Below, piece after piece: positions 45,901 to 57,557 of a stretch of DNA of 64,000 bases. The notes under the pieces were generated by a model. That model saw only the letters and a program-made list of their open reading frames with translations. It had not been told where the DNA came from and made no database searches. Both the position numbers and the translations under genes were made by a program. How positions within the stretch are numbered: the stretch's first letter is position 1; each line of letters starts with the position of its first letter. Source of the stretch: Dactylellina haptotyla (lineage: Eukaryota; Ascomycota; Orbiliomycetes; Orbiliales; Orbiliaceae); NCBI GenBank assembly GCA_031310005.1, contig CM062384.1, positions 3,410,001-3,474,000 of the forward strand, read 5' to 3'.

Positions 45901-46280
45901 CCAAAATCGATTTGAACAACCGACGTACTGATAATAACATCGCCTAGGAAAACATCTATTCCATCAGCAGTCTTCGGTGCGCCTCCGCAGACACCCACAA
46001 CAAGGCCAACTCTAATTCTTTCGAAACTACAGCGAATACTGGAAGCTACTGCTGCCGCGCTGATCATGCCCATACCAGACATGTAAGCCAGCACTACGTG
46101 CTGATTACCTAGCCTCCCCGTTGTATAGGCGTTCGAATCCCCTGCTGCCTTTCCGTACGAAAAGCCATCAGCCTCGTATTCCTCATCTAAAAAGGCTTCA
46201 ACGGCATTACGCTCGATAGGTAATGCGCAGATTATGGCGATCTCAAAGTCATCGCGGCTCTTCGGGCGAAGGAGGGCCAT
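42988..46280 (-). CDS. NLR-like STAND protein: PNP_UDP phosphorylase domain, NB-ARC, TPR
   Basis: Exons 46280-45242, 45190-45046 and 44995-42988 (minus strand) give 1063 aa. The start is ATG 46280 (MALLRPKSRDDFEIAIICALP). Residues 10-345 are a nucleoside-phosphorylase-like domain with GVCGGAP and VIAFEMEGAG motifs. The NB-ARC domain follows: P-loop GLGGVGKS at 390-397, split by intron 2, and Walker B CLFILDNVDD at 462-471, then an LITTRNR sensor. Residues 669-706 are a strongly acidic Asp/Ser/Asn run. The C-terminal 270 residues contain about six 42-residue TPR units of the kinesin-light-chain type (LGAEHP-TL-SM-NLA). This is the classic architecture of fungal NOD-like receptors tied to allorecognition, programmed cell death or immunity. 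All motifs are intact and no break is seen. Cytosolic; a TPR-sensed ligand is presumed. The acidic insert is unusual. Confidence 0.9.
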
Positions 46281-47479
46281 CGGTACTAAGATATTAAACA
46301 AATCAAACAAAGAACGAAAATAAGAAGATCTGTGGCTCTATATCGATAGACGCTCTATTCCGTAGAGTTAGAGAGGGGCTGCTGAAACCATAATAAGCGG
46401 ACAAACAACAACATGCAGCCCTCGGGCAGAGAAGACTTTATTTTCAAATTGCGTTGGATAGAAAGGGTGCCGCACTCTAACCACCTATTGTGCCAAGACA
46501 GAGGCCATCAGGCTGAGGATCCTGTAACGTAGAGGAAAACGCAACGGAGTTCAGCCATGAAGGCTTCAACAATATATTAATATTAATACAGGCTGAATGT
46601 TGGATTTCCCTCATATCTCCAGTTCGGATGGTTATCTTCGCAAGGGGAAGAAATTGATAGTAGCGGCTCATCCACCAGTTGGATGGATATATATCCTTAA
46701 ATTTTTTTAATGTGTCGAAACCAATTTCTAAGTCTTCATTGGTTTTAAAATATTTTAAACTGAGTGTCTTGTCCTGTAATATTCGACGAAGCCGATGTTT
46801 TTAAGACACCAATTCCATCAACCCATTTTTTACAGCATCTTTCGTACGAAAGATCCAAAAATTGAATATTTCAAAAAGTCCCTGCGCGATTTAGGATTTA
46901 TAGCGGAGTCGGCTGATGATAACAACTCGAAATATTTGATGTGTCTGTCGCTTATATATATATATCTGAACCTCAGTCCTAATGGCGATTACCCAGCTTT
47001 TCAGCCACACGATTCATATCTTGGCTTCTATGTTCTAGATCCTTTCACGGCGCCATAGGAATCGTTTTGTTCTTTGCTCCTATATTCACTAATAATTTTG
47101 CAGTCTTAGTAAAATACGCCAGAAATCGAGACGTGGATTATCTAAGGGAGCTCCCTGACCTTAGAATCGTACGCGGGGCCACAAGACTCTGGCTTTTCAG
47201 GTCGTAAATAAATAGTATCGATCCTGTTACCAGCTTCTCATTTAAAATGGAATAAGTATCTAATTCTGTGAAAACGAATCAATGGAACATTATATTAATG
47301 TCTCTGCGATAAAGCTGACATACAAATACGTGTTGAGGCTCAACTACAGGCAAGGCTGACATGAGCACTATACAGCGAGATACGTATCAATCAAACTCTC
47401 GGACGCGGTAAGAATGGTACTCTGGCACGAATACGATACGTGGCAGGCTTTTAGGTCCGACCTTGACACTTCCAGATGC
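46281..47479. other. NLR promoter region, no other gene supported
   Basis: 1.2 kb. Short frames at 46477-46671 (minus) and 46795-47058 (plus) have no family features. AT-rich, with no repeat recognised. Confidence 0.5.
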
Positions 47480-48293
47480 ACGGGCAACCCTTGTTCTCGT
47501 TTTGCTCACCGTGCTAGTTACACTTGCTGCGGGCCGTAGTTGGCATATTATGGCGATCTCTAGGACATGCTTTGTTGGGGTATCGAAGCGACGCAGCGCA
47601 TGCACATAAGCAAACTAGGGAACAGCAAGTGATCCTCCGGAATTCCGAAATGGTAGCCGGAGCTTTGCTTAACCTGGTCGAATGTTGGTTCCAAAATGGG
47701 TTCAAGAACATATTTCGGAACCGTTCAACCGACGATTATCGGCTTTCATTCTTCGCACTCGGTCACTTCTTGGTAATTATCGCTGCTAGTGTGCTCGTAT
47801 CACAAGTAGTCGTGTGCAAGTTTGTGCTATCAGAAGTGCTTGACACCTGTGATCAGTAGGTGCCAAACGAGTCAAATTCTAGCATGGCGGGGTTCAATTC
47901 GTCAACACATATCAGGAGCTTCGGCTGAACAAGACTCTGGATGCGGAGAATTATGTCCGCAGCTGCTATACCGAGGGTAGCTCACAGGGTGTTGTAGATT
48001 GCAGCAAATTCATTTCACGATCGCTTCCACACTATTCCACAAGCAATGCTAGCTGCCCGTTTACCCCTGGGGCTTGCTGGAGAGGGGAAACATCAGCGTA
48101 CGTGATGGACTCTGGGAATGTCACACTGAGCCAGTTGGGTATCAACACCAGATATGGCAACCAGGTATCCATCAGGCGGCAGAGCCAATGCGCTATGCTG
48201 GACGCAAGACTATTCCAAGAGGCTCAACAGGATCTTTCATACAATTCAACCAACCTGGATTACGATGATGAACGCGTGATTATTGTTCCTTAA
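47480..48293 (+). pseudogene. Fragment of a fungal multi-spanning membrane protein gene, probably decayed
   Basis: Two protein-like stretches in different frames. The first (about 47521-47859) has a hydrophobic segment ALGHFLVIIAASVLVSQVVV and ends at a TAG after CDQ. The second (about 47889-48293) reads ENYVRSCYTEGSSQGVVDC, then a Cys-rich SCPFTPGACW and LSQLGINTRYGNQVSIRRQSQCA, the conserved extracellular loop of a common fungal hypothetical membrane protein family. No ATG starts the first stretch, the frames do not join through a good intron (a 47-nt GTGCTT-to-TTCTAG intron is the best), and the C-terminal membrane helices of the family are missing. A rare splicing solution remains possible. 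Confidence 0.5.
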
Positions 48294-49818
48294 CCCCCTT
48301 AAATATCATAAGTATAAGCCCCCATATAAGTTTATACAAGGTAATATTTATACCCATGTGTTTATGTACCATATGCACATGTGAGGGAGCCGAGACCGAA
48401 ACGCTTTAACATTCATCCAATTTAGGGCGTGGAGGAATATATTCGAATAAAACCCAAAGACTGTCGGCAACCACTCGAGCTCGGTCGGCGAAAATCAATC
48501 TCGATCGAGAGCCGGTTAACAGAAGAGGCGATGTGGGAGGCGCGGAACAATCATAGATCTCGAAACCGCTCTATAAGGTCAAATCTAATCTTCAGACAAG
48601 CCTAGGCAAACCAAACATGTGTACATATTAGTGTTTTATTGTATTTTATTGACATTGGCTCTTCGACCTACAGATTTCTGTCTGGGACAGTGTTACCTTA
48701 ATGTGTTGTGGGTTGGCTGCCTTTTGACCTCAACGAGGGTCATATCCCGTTGTTAAACGAGGTAATCAAGTCGGATTCCGGACCCTATCTTGCGAAGCTA
48801 TTGGGTTAGCAAGCCACGAATGCGTGAAATTAATCTCATCAGATTCACTTCGGCCGTGGTAAGTTTCGCAGATATCCTCGGTGTTTCGCGCAGATCATAA
48901 GTTTTAACATTTATCGCCGAACATGGACCGATTGTCATTCTTCAAGAAACACTAGAATGGGGGCGATGGTCACTAGAGGCATACAACTTTCCAAAGATGT
49001 AGGGTTAGTAGTTAAAGTCGGTTTCGATGTCTGTCGAGTAGAGAGTGAAAGGTCTCGAAGTAGGTGTGACAGAAGCAAGTCATGGAGCGTCTTTCATTTT
49101 TTCCCCATTTATTTCATAATCGAAAATTGCGAAAATTATAGATAGTAGGATCGGATATACCAGATCAGATCGATCTAGAGCCGTCAGTTCCTTAATGGAA
49201 ACACTTGCTATGGCGAGAGGTGAAATGACACTCCACAAAAATAGGGAACGAGATATCGATGTTGTAAAGCGACTAATTTGCGGCTGAAGCGACAAGCATT
49301 GCAGCTCGGCTACCGTTTTTGGGAAGGCTGGACAGCTGAACTCCCATTCGTCGCCAAACCGGTTGAGAAGAATTCGATTGTTTTTTGGGGAGTCAGCATG
49401 AGATCCCGATTATCCAAGCGAGGTTGTAAATTGCCATTTTTCTGCGCTATTCCGGATATGGTCTATTCTGCGAACTGCAGGGCTGAGTTGGACACCAACG
49501 CGCCACCGTCGTTGTATCCGCATCAATATTCAGGGACGCTTTATCCGCATTAGGCCCTAGATTCATCCTGCATCTGGATTCTTATGCATGAGCTCTAAAT
49601 TTGTTCTTCTGGGATCAATTTCTACGCGAGGTCAGCCGGTGCACAGTGGAGCGATGGTGATATCGATTTACCAAAGACTTATCACATTTGCATCCTCGAA
49701 TATTAATGCTCAAGTGGTATATAAATCTAATTACCCAACACTGATCGGACCAAGAATTTTCTATCCGCATTCATTAAAATTCCCAATTCAGAGCATTCTT
49801 ATTCACTCCATTCTTAAT
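48294..49818. other. Intergenic
   Basis: 1.5 kb with no supported gene. The right end carries the TATA-like element of the next gene. Frames at 48957-49145 and 49278-49553 look like chance. Confidence 0.5.
49718..49725 (+). promoter_or_regulatory. TATA box of the Ser/Thr-rich secreted protein gene
   Basis: TATATAAA about 94-101 bp upstream of ATG 49819; spacing is right for a fungal core promoter. Confidence 0.5.
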
Positions 49819-51206
49819 ATGCGTTATCTACCATTTGTTACCCTCCTAGCTTCATTGGTATTGGCCTTGCCAGCGCCTGCCGAAGTCGGCGATGACGTCC
49901 GATTAGTAGATGCCCTGCCAGCGCCTGGTAAACTCGATGCCCGATCATTAAATGTGTGTTCAAAGATACCTGTTGTTCTCATCGTCCCGATCCTCAAAGC
50001 TTTGAAAGCAACTCCGTTCTGCTCGGACTTCTTGCATATCACACCAGTTACGAAAACTGTTACTTCCGTAAAGGGAACCGTGACCTCCTACACATCCACC
50101 AGCACTCAAATCAACATCGAGAACGTTCTCACGACACAGCTTTTCTACGAGACTTCAGACATCACAACCACGACCGGAACAACATATGTCCCAGTCACGG
50201 ATATCCAGTCGACAACGATCACAGCAGTGTTGAGTACATCCACCGTAACGCAGACCACAGTAGACAATTTTGTAACTGTACCTGCTCCTACTAAAACTCG
50301 TACGGTCACTTCCACCGTATTTGCGCACTATGTGACCAAGCGAGATGTCGAAAAGCGACATATTCCTGTTCCTTCCATGCTGGTAAAATCGGCATCCGCA
50401 GATATCTCTACAGCTTGCTCTTGTCTTGGATTGCCCACTCCAACGATCACCACAACGGTCACCACGACGAGTACTGTTTACACTGTGGCTTCCACTCAGT
50501 CCGTCTCAACTGTAATTCAAACTTCAGATGTCACGACTACCATTACTAATTATATCAACGTAAGTCTTCCTGTTCGGTCGGACCGCCAAAAGACCGAAAA
50601 ACCCTAATACTAACATATCTCGTCCATGACATCCAAGGTTATCGATGTTGAAACTACTACGATTATCGTAGACCAAACTTCAACAGTCCCATCAATTGCA
50701 GTTACAACCATAGTAGTACACGCAACATCCACAATCACTCCTGTCGCCTCTACCGTCACATCAGTCGTGTCGACGACCGTGACCACGGATCGTAAGCATT
50801 CACCCACCCAATCATCTTCCGTGAACCACACTAACCACAGCCAAATACAGCTTGCGATCCTACCAACGGAATCAAATACGCCGACGAAGTTTACAACTTC
50901 AGAGGAATTTTTCACACGGGATACGACCAAGATAAATCAGTTGTTTCATTTGGTCAGATACCCCTGGTAGAATGCTGCCGACGGTGCTTTGCAACGCCAG
51001 GATGCGTTGTTGGCTCGTCGCTTATAGGGGGATATGGCTGCTATGTTCTCGTCAATGCTATTACCCCGGTTGTTGGCCAGAGTGCAACTTGCCCGTCCGG
51101 CTTGGATTACATTGACGTCTTCACAGGTCCCAGTAAAGGTTTCCCTGCCGCTGCGACTCAAGACGGGGTATTTGTACTTGGTCCATGCTACGGAACTACT
51201 TCTTAG
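49819..51206 (+). CDS. Secreted Ser/Thr-rich protein with Cys-rich C-terminal (apple/PAN-like) domain
   Basis: Exons 49819-50559, 50638-50791 and 50851-51206 give 416 aa. The ATG at 49819 is chosen because a signal peptide (1-18) begins there, 94 bp after a TATA box; the frame itself is open from 49588. Residues 80-300 are dominated by Thr, Ser and Val in TTTITT-like runs, a likely O-glycosylated stalk, interrupted by KRDVEKRH near residue 173 (possible Kex2 site). Exon 3 continues in another frame from the apparent end of exon 2 and encodes a compact domain beginning CDPTNGIKYADEVYNFRG with CCRRCFATPGC, GYGCYVL and CPSGLDY, the Cys spacing of apple/PAN-like fungal domains. Probably an extracellular or wall-attached protein that binds protein or carbohydrate. 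Family identity of the last domain is moderate. Confidence 0.8.
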
Positions 51207-51801
51207 GGGATCATGGGGCGGAGTATAGTTCGTCTTCGGTGTTGAGGTTTCTAGAGTACGGGTCCCCCAAGCCGTAGTGGCTTACAGCTTATTATATTGC
51301 GCTGGGATGTATGTTAGTTTTTAGCAGTATGTTTCACAATCGATAGATTACAATTATAATGTATTTTAGCTTTATATTTGTCTAAGAAGCATGGGTCAGT
51401 AGAACCAAGCACTAATTCTATTATACTCTATCATCGCTTTGGATGCGTTGACCATGGTACCAGGACCTATCAGGAAGCCTTAATAGGCCCCGACCAATTA
51501 TAAAACCAAAACTGGTGCTTGTTCTGAAAGAAATTATCAATTTGGTTATTCAAGCAGAACGAACTGCTGATTCATACCCGTTCGATAGCCCCACCAGGCC
51601 TACTAAGCATAAAAGAGAATCCAAGTTTATAAATTTAAAAGCACAAGATAAACGAACTAAGAAGTCTAAACGAAGTACATATTTATATATAATCAGAGAG
51701 TAGAACATCCTGCAATGAATCGAAATGATTGTGTAATCTGTTTCGAAAGCAGGGAGATCGGGTCCAGTTTGTTTGCTGTTTTAACTCCACATCCAAGTTT
51801 C
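51207..51801. other. Convergent intergenic region
   Basis: About 600 bp, AT-rich; a short frame at 51515-51703 has no support. Confidence 0.5.
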
Positions 51802-53607
51802 TTATCTTCCTGCATCCGTGATATGCGCATTAATGAATGCAATTTGCTCCTTTCGAAAGTCATCTGTTTCGATATGGACTCCACCTGTCTTTTCAATGTC
51901 GAATACTATTTGTTGTTTCTTGCTGTCATATTGAGGCCATTTTAGCTCATTCTTAACCGCACCAATATTGGGATCTGAATGAACGAAAAAATTTATCCAT
52001 TTCCTGCTCATATCATCGGCGAGCTTCGAATATTGCGCTTTGTATGGACCAATCATCGTATTTTTCGGAGTATATCCGTTTTGGAGAATGCCAACACCTT
52101 CTTTGTTATTAAAGACGAAGGAGACATCAAGGAAATGTTGAGCACCTAGATATGATGCTTGACCATTACCCACAGCTTTGAAGCGGAAGCTCCAGACGGG
52201 AACCTTTTGAGCAGCATAAGTCTCGGTAGTATATCTTCTGTTAGCTATGAATCTGAAATCCGAGAACATGGCGTTGAATCGACCGTAAAGCTTGCCATAA
52301 AAGGCTGGAGGGCCGTTCTCGCCCGTCATGACCGCGGCATCGGGTAGAGAAATCGAATCTTTATTATATAGTTCTACTAGACGGTCTGTATTCTCCTTTT
52401 GCATGACTGACTCGTTCTCTATAAATCCGCCAATTGGTTAGTGGTTGGTTATAACTCTGGTTAAGGAAATGTGTAGCCTACGAATCCAAGATTTCATATC
52501 GTCGACTGTGTTTACTCCTTGGAAACCGGCGATCATGGACATTTCCTCACTGCACGCCCCGACTATTGCTGGCACTTTTACATACCTGCCAGTTGTCAGC
52601 GCTTTGCTGCCAACCTCTTGGAGGAAGTCGCCATCAATAACTGGGTTCCAGTGTTTGAAATGATCTGGCCTGCCCTTCTTTGGGTCAATATCTACAGTAT
52701 CGACAGCGTTAAGAAGGACACTAATATCGACTTCTCTAAGACACTGGAGGCTATCAGATGCCTTCTCGCACTTCGTTTCCTTAACAAGAGCTTCATAAGA
52801 TTCTTGATGCGTCGTAGGTAGAGGGTTGGCAACATAAAAAACAGGGGCGCCGCTTTGCATGATGACATTTCTGAAAAGTTTATCATTCCGTCCTCCAAAA
52901 GCAATCTGGTGAATACCAACTGACATAGCGCCAGCGGATTCTCCAAAAAGACTGATCTTATTTGGATCGCCACCGAATGCCTGGATGTTATCTTTAACCC
53001 AATGAAGCGCTAATCTTTGATCCTTTAAGCCCGTATTAAGATCCTTAGAGTCAGCGACTTGCTTGCTACTAAGGAATCCCCATGCCGATAATCGATAGTT
53101 AATAGATACGCCAACTATAGGGGTGCCCATTTTGACGGACTGGTCAACTATAAAACTGAGATTGAATGCAGGGTCCATACCACTGCCGGTATGGAAGCCA
53201 CCACCATGAATCCAAATAGCTACTGGGAGCTTCGATGAGTCAGATGTACCACTTGGGCGGACGACATTTAGTTTTAAGCAGTCCTCAGAGTACACAATGT
53301 CCGTTTTATTAGTATTATCGAACCCGTAGCAGTACGGCCCGAGGCCTTTAGCATCAATATCTCCAAGAGTGGTGTTGATGAACTGTGGAGGACGGAATCT
53401 CAAGTTACCGACTGGAGGTTGGGCAAATGGAATGCCCAAGAAATAGTCTTGCTTGAAGTTGGCATCGGTGATGCCATGGACCGTTCCGTTAGATATAGTT
53501 ATAGTCGGCTCACTGGCGCTTCGAGAACTGATTGCAACAGCTTGGGCTAAACTGGAGATATAAGGGAGCACCAGAGGCACGAGAACGAGAGAGGAAACAA
53601 TCTTCAT
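51802..53607 (-). CDS. Secreted type-B carboxylesterase/lipase (paralogue 1)
   Basis: Exons 53607-52482 and 52418-51802 (minus strand; donor GTAGGC, CTAAC branch) give 580 aa. A signal peptide covers about residues 1-23. Family blocks: QDYFLGIPFAQPPVGNLRF, SEDCLKLNV (conserved disulfide Cys), the oxyanion loop IHGGGF, and the nucleophile elbow FGESAGA with S224. The acid is the Glu in GACSEEMS and the base the His in GAQHFLDVSFVF, so the triad is complete. It hydrolyses carboxylic esters outside the cell, as in fungal lipases, cholesterol esterases or feruloyl-type esterases; the substrate is not defined. A TATA box lies 33-40 bp upstream of the ATG. It is divergent to a paralogue 2 kb away. 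Confidence 0.92.
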
Positions 53608-53639
53608 CGTCTATGAAAAGAGGCAGAAAGTCTTGCTTA

Positions 53640-53647
53640 TATTTATA
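53640..53647 (-). promoter_or_regulatory. TATA box of carboxylesterase 1
   Basis: Minus-strand TATAAATA 33-40 bp upstream of ATG 53607. Confidence 0.45.
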
Positions 53648-55136
53648 GCTTAGCAATTGGGTGAGCGTCTAAGATCAATGATTGATAGAGTTATAAAGAT
53701 CTTCTGGGTTACACCCAAAAGAAGATGATAGAGAGCGATGAGGATGAGAGGGGCGTTTTTTTTCTTTCTATTATATTTTTTGACTTTATTTGATGATCGA
53801 TTGACTAATAGATATTTTTGATTCTGATTGACGGGTTGATGTGGCGATTTGCAGGTTTCTTATATATAAATGATTTCATTAGTTTATTTCGATGCGTCGA
53901 TAGTTAAATTTCTTTTTAGATTCGCATTGGGTATAGCTTGTGACAACCAACATAATTACAATACAATTACCAATGAAGTGTCAGAATATGCGAAGACACA
54001 GGGAGAGACTTAGTCCCGTAAGCTAGAGCTCTCCTCAGAATGCTTTGTGTTGCGTCTAGCTTGCGAGACTGGTTGTGAAATGTGGTTTTGCCAAGTCGAC
54101 ACATGCGGCAATATTCACAAGAGGAACTCGATCGGAAGTGGAAACTTGAACTCCTTAAGGAAAGTGTCTCGGTTTATGGCTAAGAAACTCCTCCCTTTGA
54201 AACCGGAAGGAGATCCCGCCAGATAAGATACAGGGTATGGCTACAGGAACTTTGAAGTTCTTTCCGCCACTCCGCTAGGCCCAACTATCAAGAGAAATCT
54301 AACAATGGTTAAGAAGACAGAGCATTTTAATTGATGACGCCTTCCGGACCAGTCTTCTATTTTCTATAGTTTAATCTTCAAATCGGAAAATGCCACTTCA
54401 ATCAAAATTATTACCCGTGATATTGTCACAGACTAAGTTATACATCTAAGGTTTACTTGTATAATGAATTAGTAGAGAAAACTAAAAGTCCCTCTATGGA
54501 GAAATATTTCCTATTATCTCAATATTCAAATTGTTAGAAGTCGCTAGCATCTTTATTGAATCTTACTAGAGAGTTCGAAACTAAATGTAAATAAACAGCA
54601 AATATAAGAATAGCGATTCCGGAAGCTATTATTTTGTGCTTTAGATTACTAGCCAGGTTAGACATAATCTTTTCGGCTGAGATGGACCTGCCAGAAAATC
54701 TGATTTTGTGAAACCTGCCAGATAAAATTCCGGGATTCAGTCTGAACTAAACCAGAAATATCATCAACCGATTGAAATTCCATTGAGCCCCTCAGAAATC
54801 TGCATTATTCATAACACTAGCTCCCAACAAAATCGGAAATTATTTTATAACAGGGGATGTAAGAACCCAAGTTCCGTCTCTCTCGTTTGAAAATCCCTCG
54901 AAACCTATGTTCAATCTATGCGGTCGCTATAAAGGTTGTGAGTATATATTCTAGAGCCTAAAACGGCTAATCTATTCTCAGGCTTACCGGTATCTTTGAG
55001 GCGCTCTCTTATGAAGTTATATAATGTATAACTGATAAAAAGCCTTAAGAACCAATCATAGTGTCGTACAATTAGTGGGGAATTGACAGGTCCGACGCTG
55101 TGAATTCAGAAATGATGTAAGAAGCGGTTTCTTTCT

Positions 55137-55162
55137 CATGGACCTCTTCTACGAGGTCCATG
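55137..55162. repeat. Perfect hairpin, 10-bp stem and 6-nt loop
   Basis: catggacctc at 55137-55146 and gaggtccatg at 55153-55162 are exact reverse complements around TTCTAC. Weaker complementarity (GCGGTTTCTTTC and GAAAGAAGC) extends outside. It lies about 480 bp upstream of carboxylesterase 2. Confidence 0.8.
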
Positions 55163-55568
55163 CGATTGCCGCTTTGAAAGAAGCATGCCGACATGTCTCC
55201 GACTGTGATTAATTTATTGAATGTGTTTCAGAGGTTAAAGTCAAACTATGGAGTGCTCCTATCCCCTTTATAGCATGATGGATCAAAGTTTTAAGCGATA
55301 GCTGGAGCTAACTGCTGGCTGGTTCTCTAATTGAGGTCTTGGATAATACAACTGAGGAATGAGCGCTTGTTGAATTTTAATCTGCGTTCTATTGATGGTA
55401 CAACTCCAGCTTCTGTAATTTTGAATACGTCAATCTTCTGAATACAAGTCAACTCCCCACTTTAGAAGAAGTGGCTTTTAAAACCCCTTTTCCTAATCAA
55501 GGCAATATTTTGAGCTTGATTCTGTTTAAAGTCACTACAGACATTGTTATAAGATCTACTACAGTTGT

Positions 55569-55576
55569 TATAAAAT
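55569..55576 (+). promoter_or_regulatory. TATA box of carboxylesterase 2
   Basis: TATAAAAT about 65-72 bp upstream of ATG 55641. Confidence 0.45.
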
Positions 55577-55640
55577 AACACTCATATGCCGCTTACTATC
55601 AAATAGCAACCATTTTGTTAGCTACGAAACACACCGAAAA

Positions 55641-57557
55641 ATGAAATTCGCGGCCTCTACCTTAGTACTCAGCGGCTTTTTAGCTGTAACTTTTATCCAA
55701 GGGTCCCCTATAGATGACCTACGATCACCGAAAGCAATAATCAAGAATGGAACAGTGGCCGGCCTTCACGATACAACTTGGAATCAGGATTACTTTCTCG
55801 GTATTCCTTATGCTAGACCACCTATAGGACCCCTCAGATTTCGCCCTCCTCAGTATATAAATAACAAGTTCGGTGCCATCGAAGCAAAAAAATATGGCGC
55901 ATTTTGTAATAGGTATAACTCTAGCGAATAGGATGTTGCCGCTCAATCCCTTTTGTCATCCAATCCCTCCAAATTGATCTATTTTGAACTATTATGAGTA
56001 AGCTATGGGCTAATATTAATCAAATAAATTTCAGAGATTCGCCGAATGGCGTAATGCGCGAAGATGGTTATACTCGTTCCGAGGATTGCCTTACCTTGAA
56101 TATCGTCCGCCCCGCTAGCGTTCCTCAAAACAATAATCGGAAGCTTCCGGTCGCTGTATGGATTCACGGCGGCGGCTTTATTCTAGGTGGCAGTGGAGAG
56201 AGCATCTATAATTTAACCTTCATAGTAGATAAATCAGTAAAAATGGGTACTCCAATCCTTGGAGTAAGTATGAATTACCGGCTAGGTGGTTTTGGATTTC
56301 TTGCTGGCCGTGAACTAGCGGATACTCAGAATCTTAACAACGGCCTGAAAGATCAACGCCTAGCTCTACATTGGATTAAGGAAAATATCGGTGCATTTGG
56401 GGGTGACCCTAATAAAATTACTATATATGGTGAGTCTGCAGGTGGTGGATCTGTTGGTATCCATCAGCTGGCGTTCAATGGTAGGGATGATCATCTATTT
56501 AGTGGCGTGATTGCTCAGAGCGGAGGTCACATATACTACCAGAATATCAGAAAGCCGCTTGAACATCAGGATGACTTCAATAGGGTGCTAGACCGAACTA
56601 ATTGTCAGAATGCTAAGGATGGTCTTGAATGTTTGAGATCAGTCGATGAGAATACCTTGTTAAAAGCAGTTCGAGGCCTTTTTTACCACCCCGTCATTGA
56701 TGGTGAATTTATCGCTGATTACGGTAGTAAATTGGTGAAGGCTGGTAAGTATGTCAAGGTTCCGTTGATCATTGGGACAACACGAGACGAAGGTACACGA
56801 TTTGCTAGTGGCTTTGGGGGTTTCAACAAATCTGAGGATATTGTGAGATATCTGAGTTAGTATTCACCATTCTTAAAAAAAACTTTGAGATAAGAAATAA
56901 AAGTTTTGGTATACTTACAACTGAGAAATGGTGCTAGAAAAAAAATCTGCAATGAGCGATGTTAGTTTCCAAAGACTCCTCGAGCTCTATCCTCCACAGA
57001 TATCTATACCTCCAATTGAAGCCCTCAATGGCGAAATCGCAAATGCTGCGGACGGAGTGCAATTCCACCGAGCGGCGGCCATTATAGGTGACTTTATGAT
57101 GATCGCTGGCAAGCGATACGTTGCTGAGAGCTTTTCGGAACATAATTCGCCCGTTTGGTCTTATAATTTCAAAACTAAAGGCTATGATTACCCTATTTCA
57201 TGGGGTGCTAGCCACTTAGCTGAGATACCATTTATGTTTCACAACACAGATGTTGCTGCTGAACTCCCACCTTTTTTTTTCAAGGAGCAGCCTATGGGAG
57301 GACCACTTAGAGCCGATTTCATCCAACTCGCGAACTTGATGACCGAAACTTGGATAAGATTTATCGTAAACGGTGATCCTAACAAAGGTGCACCCAATAA
57401 CGAACTGAATTGGCCTCCTTATCAAGATACGAAAGGGTCCAGAAATGAATTCGTTTTCGATATCCGAGCCAATGGAGGCTGCAAGATTGAGCAAGACAAT
57501 TATCGAGAAGAGGGAATCCGATTTATAATTCAGCAATTCATTGAAGATAGCAGGTAG
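55641..57557 (+). CDS. Secreted type-B carboxylesterase/lipase (paralogue 2)
   Basis: Exons 55641-55912, 56035-56855 and 56926-57557 give 574 aa; the first intron (122 nt, donor GTATAA) is long for this window and the second has a GTTAGT donor. Signal peptide at residues 1-21. QDYFLGIPYARPPIGPLRF, SEDCLTLNIV, IHGGGFILGG, YGESAGG (S225), GTTRDEGTRF (acid Glu) and GASHLAEIPFMF (His) make up the complete triad and disulfide pattern. It is closely related in motif detail and length to the divergent esterase at 51802-53607, but its intron positions differ (two versus one), so the duplication is not very recent or introns changed since. Extracellular ester hydrolysis; substrate unknown. Confidence 0.9.

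Larger units (their letters stand above)
53608..55640. other. 2-kb divergent promoter region between paralogous esterases
   Basis: AT-rich, no gene supported. It contains TATA elements near each ATG and a perfect 10-bp stem hairpin at 55137-55162 (separate entries). Confidence 0.6.

Noticed and set aside
46120-46150. tRNA B-box-like GTTCGAATCC
   Set aside because: It lies inside the conserved phosphorylase domain of the NLR coding sequence, the T-arm stem has a mismatch, and there is no matching A box or acceptor stem.
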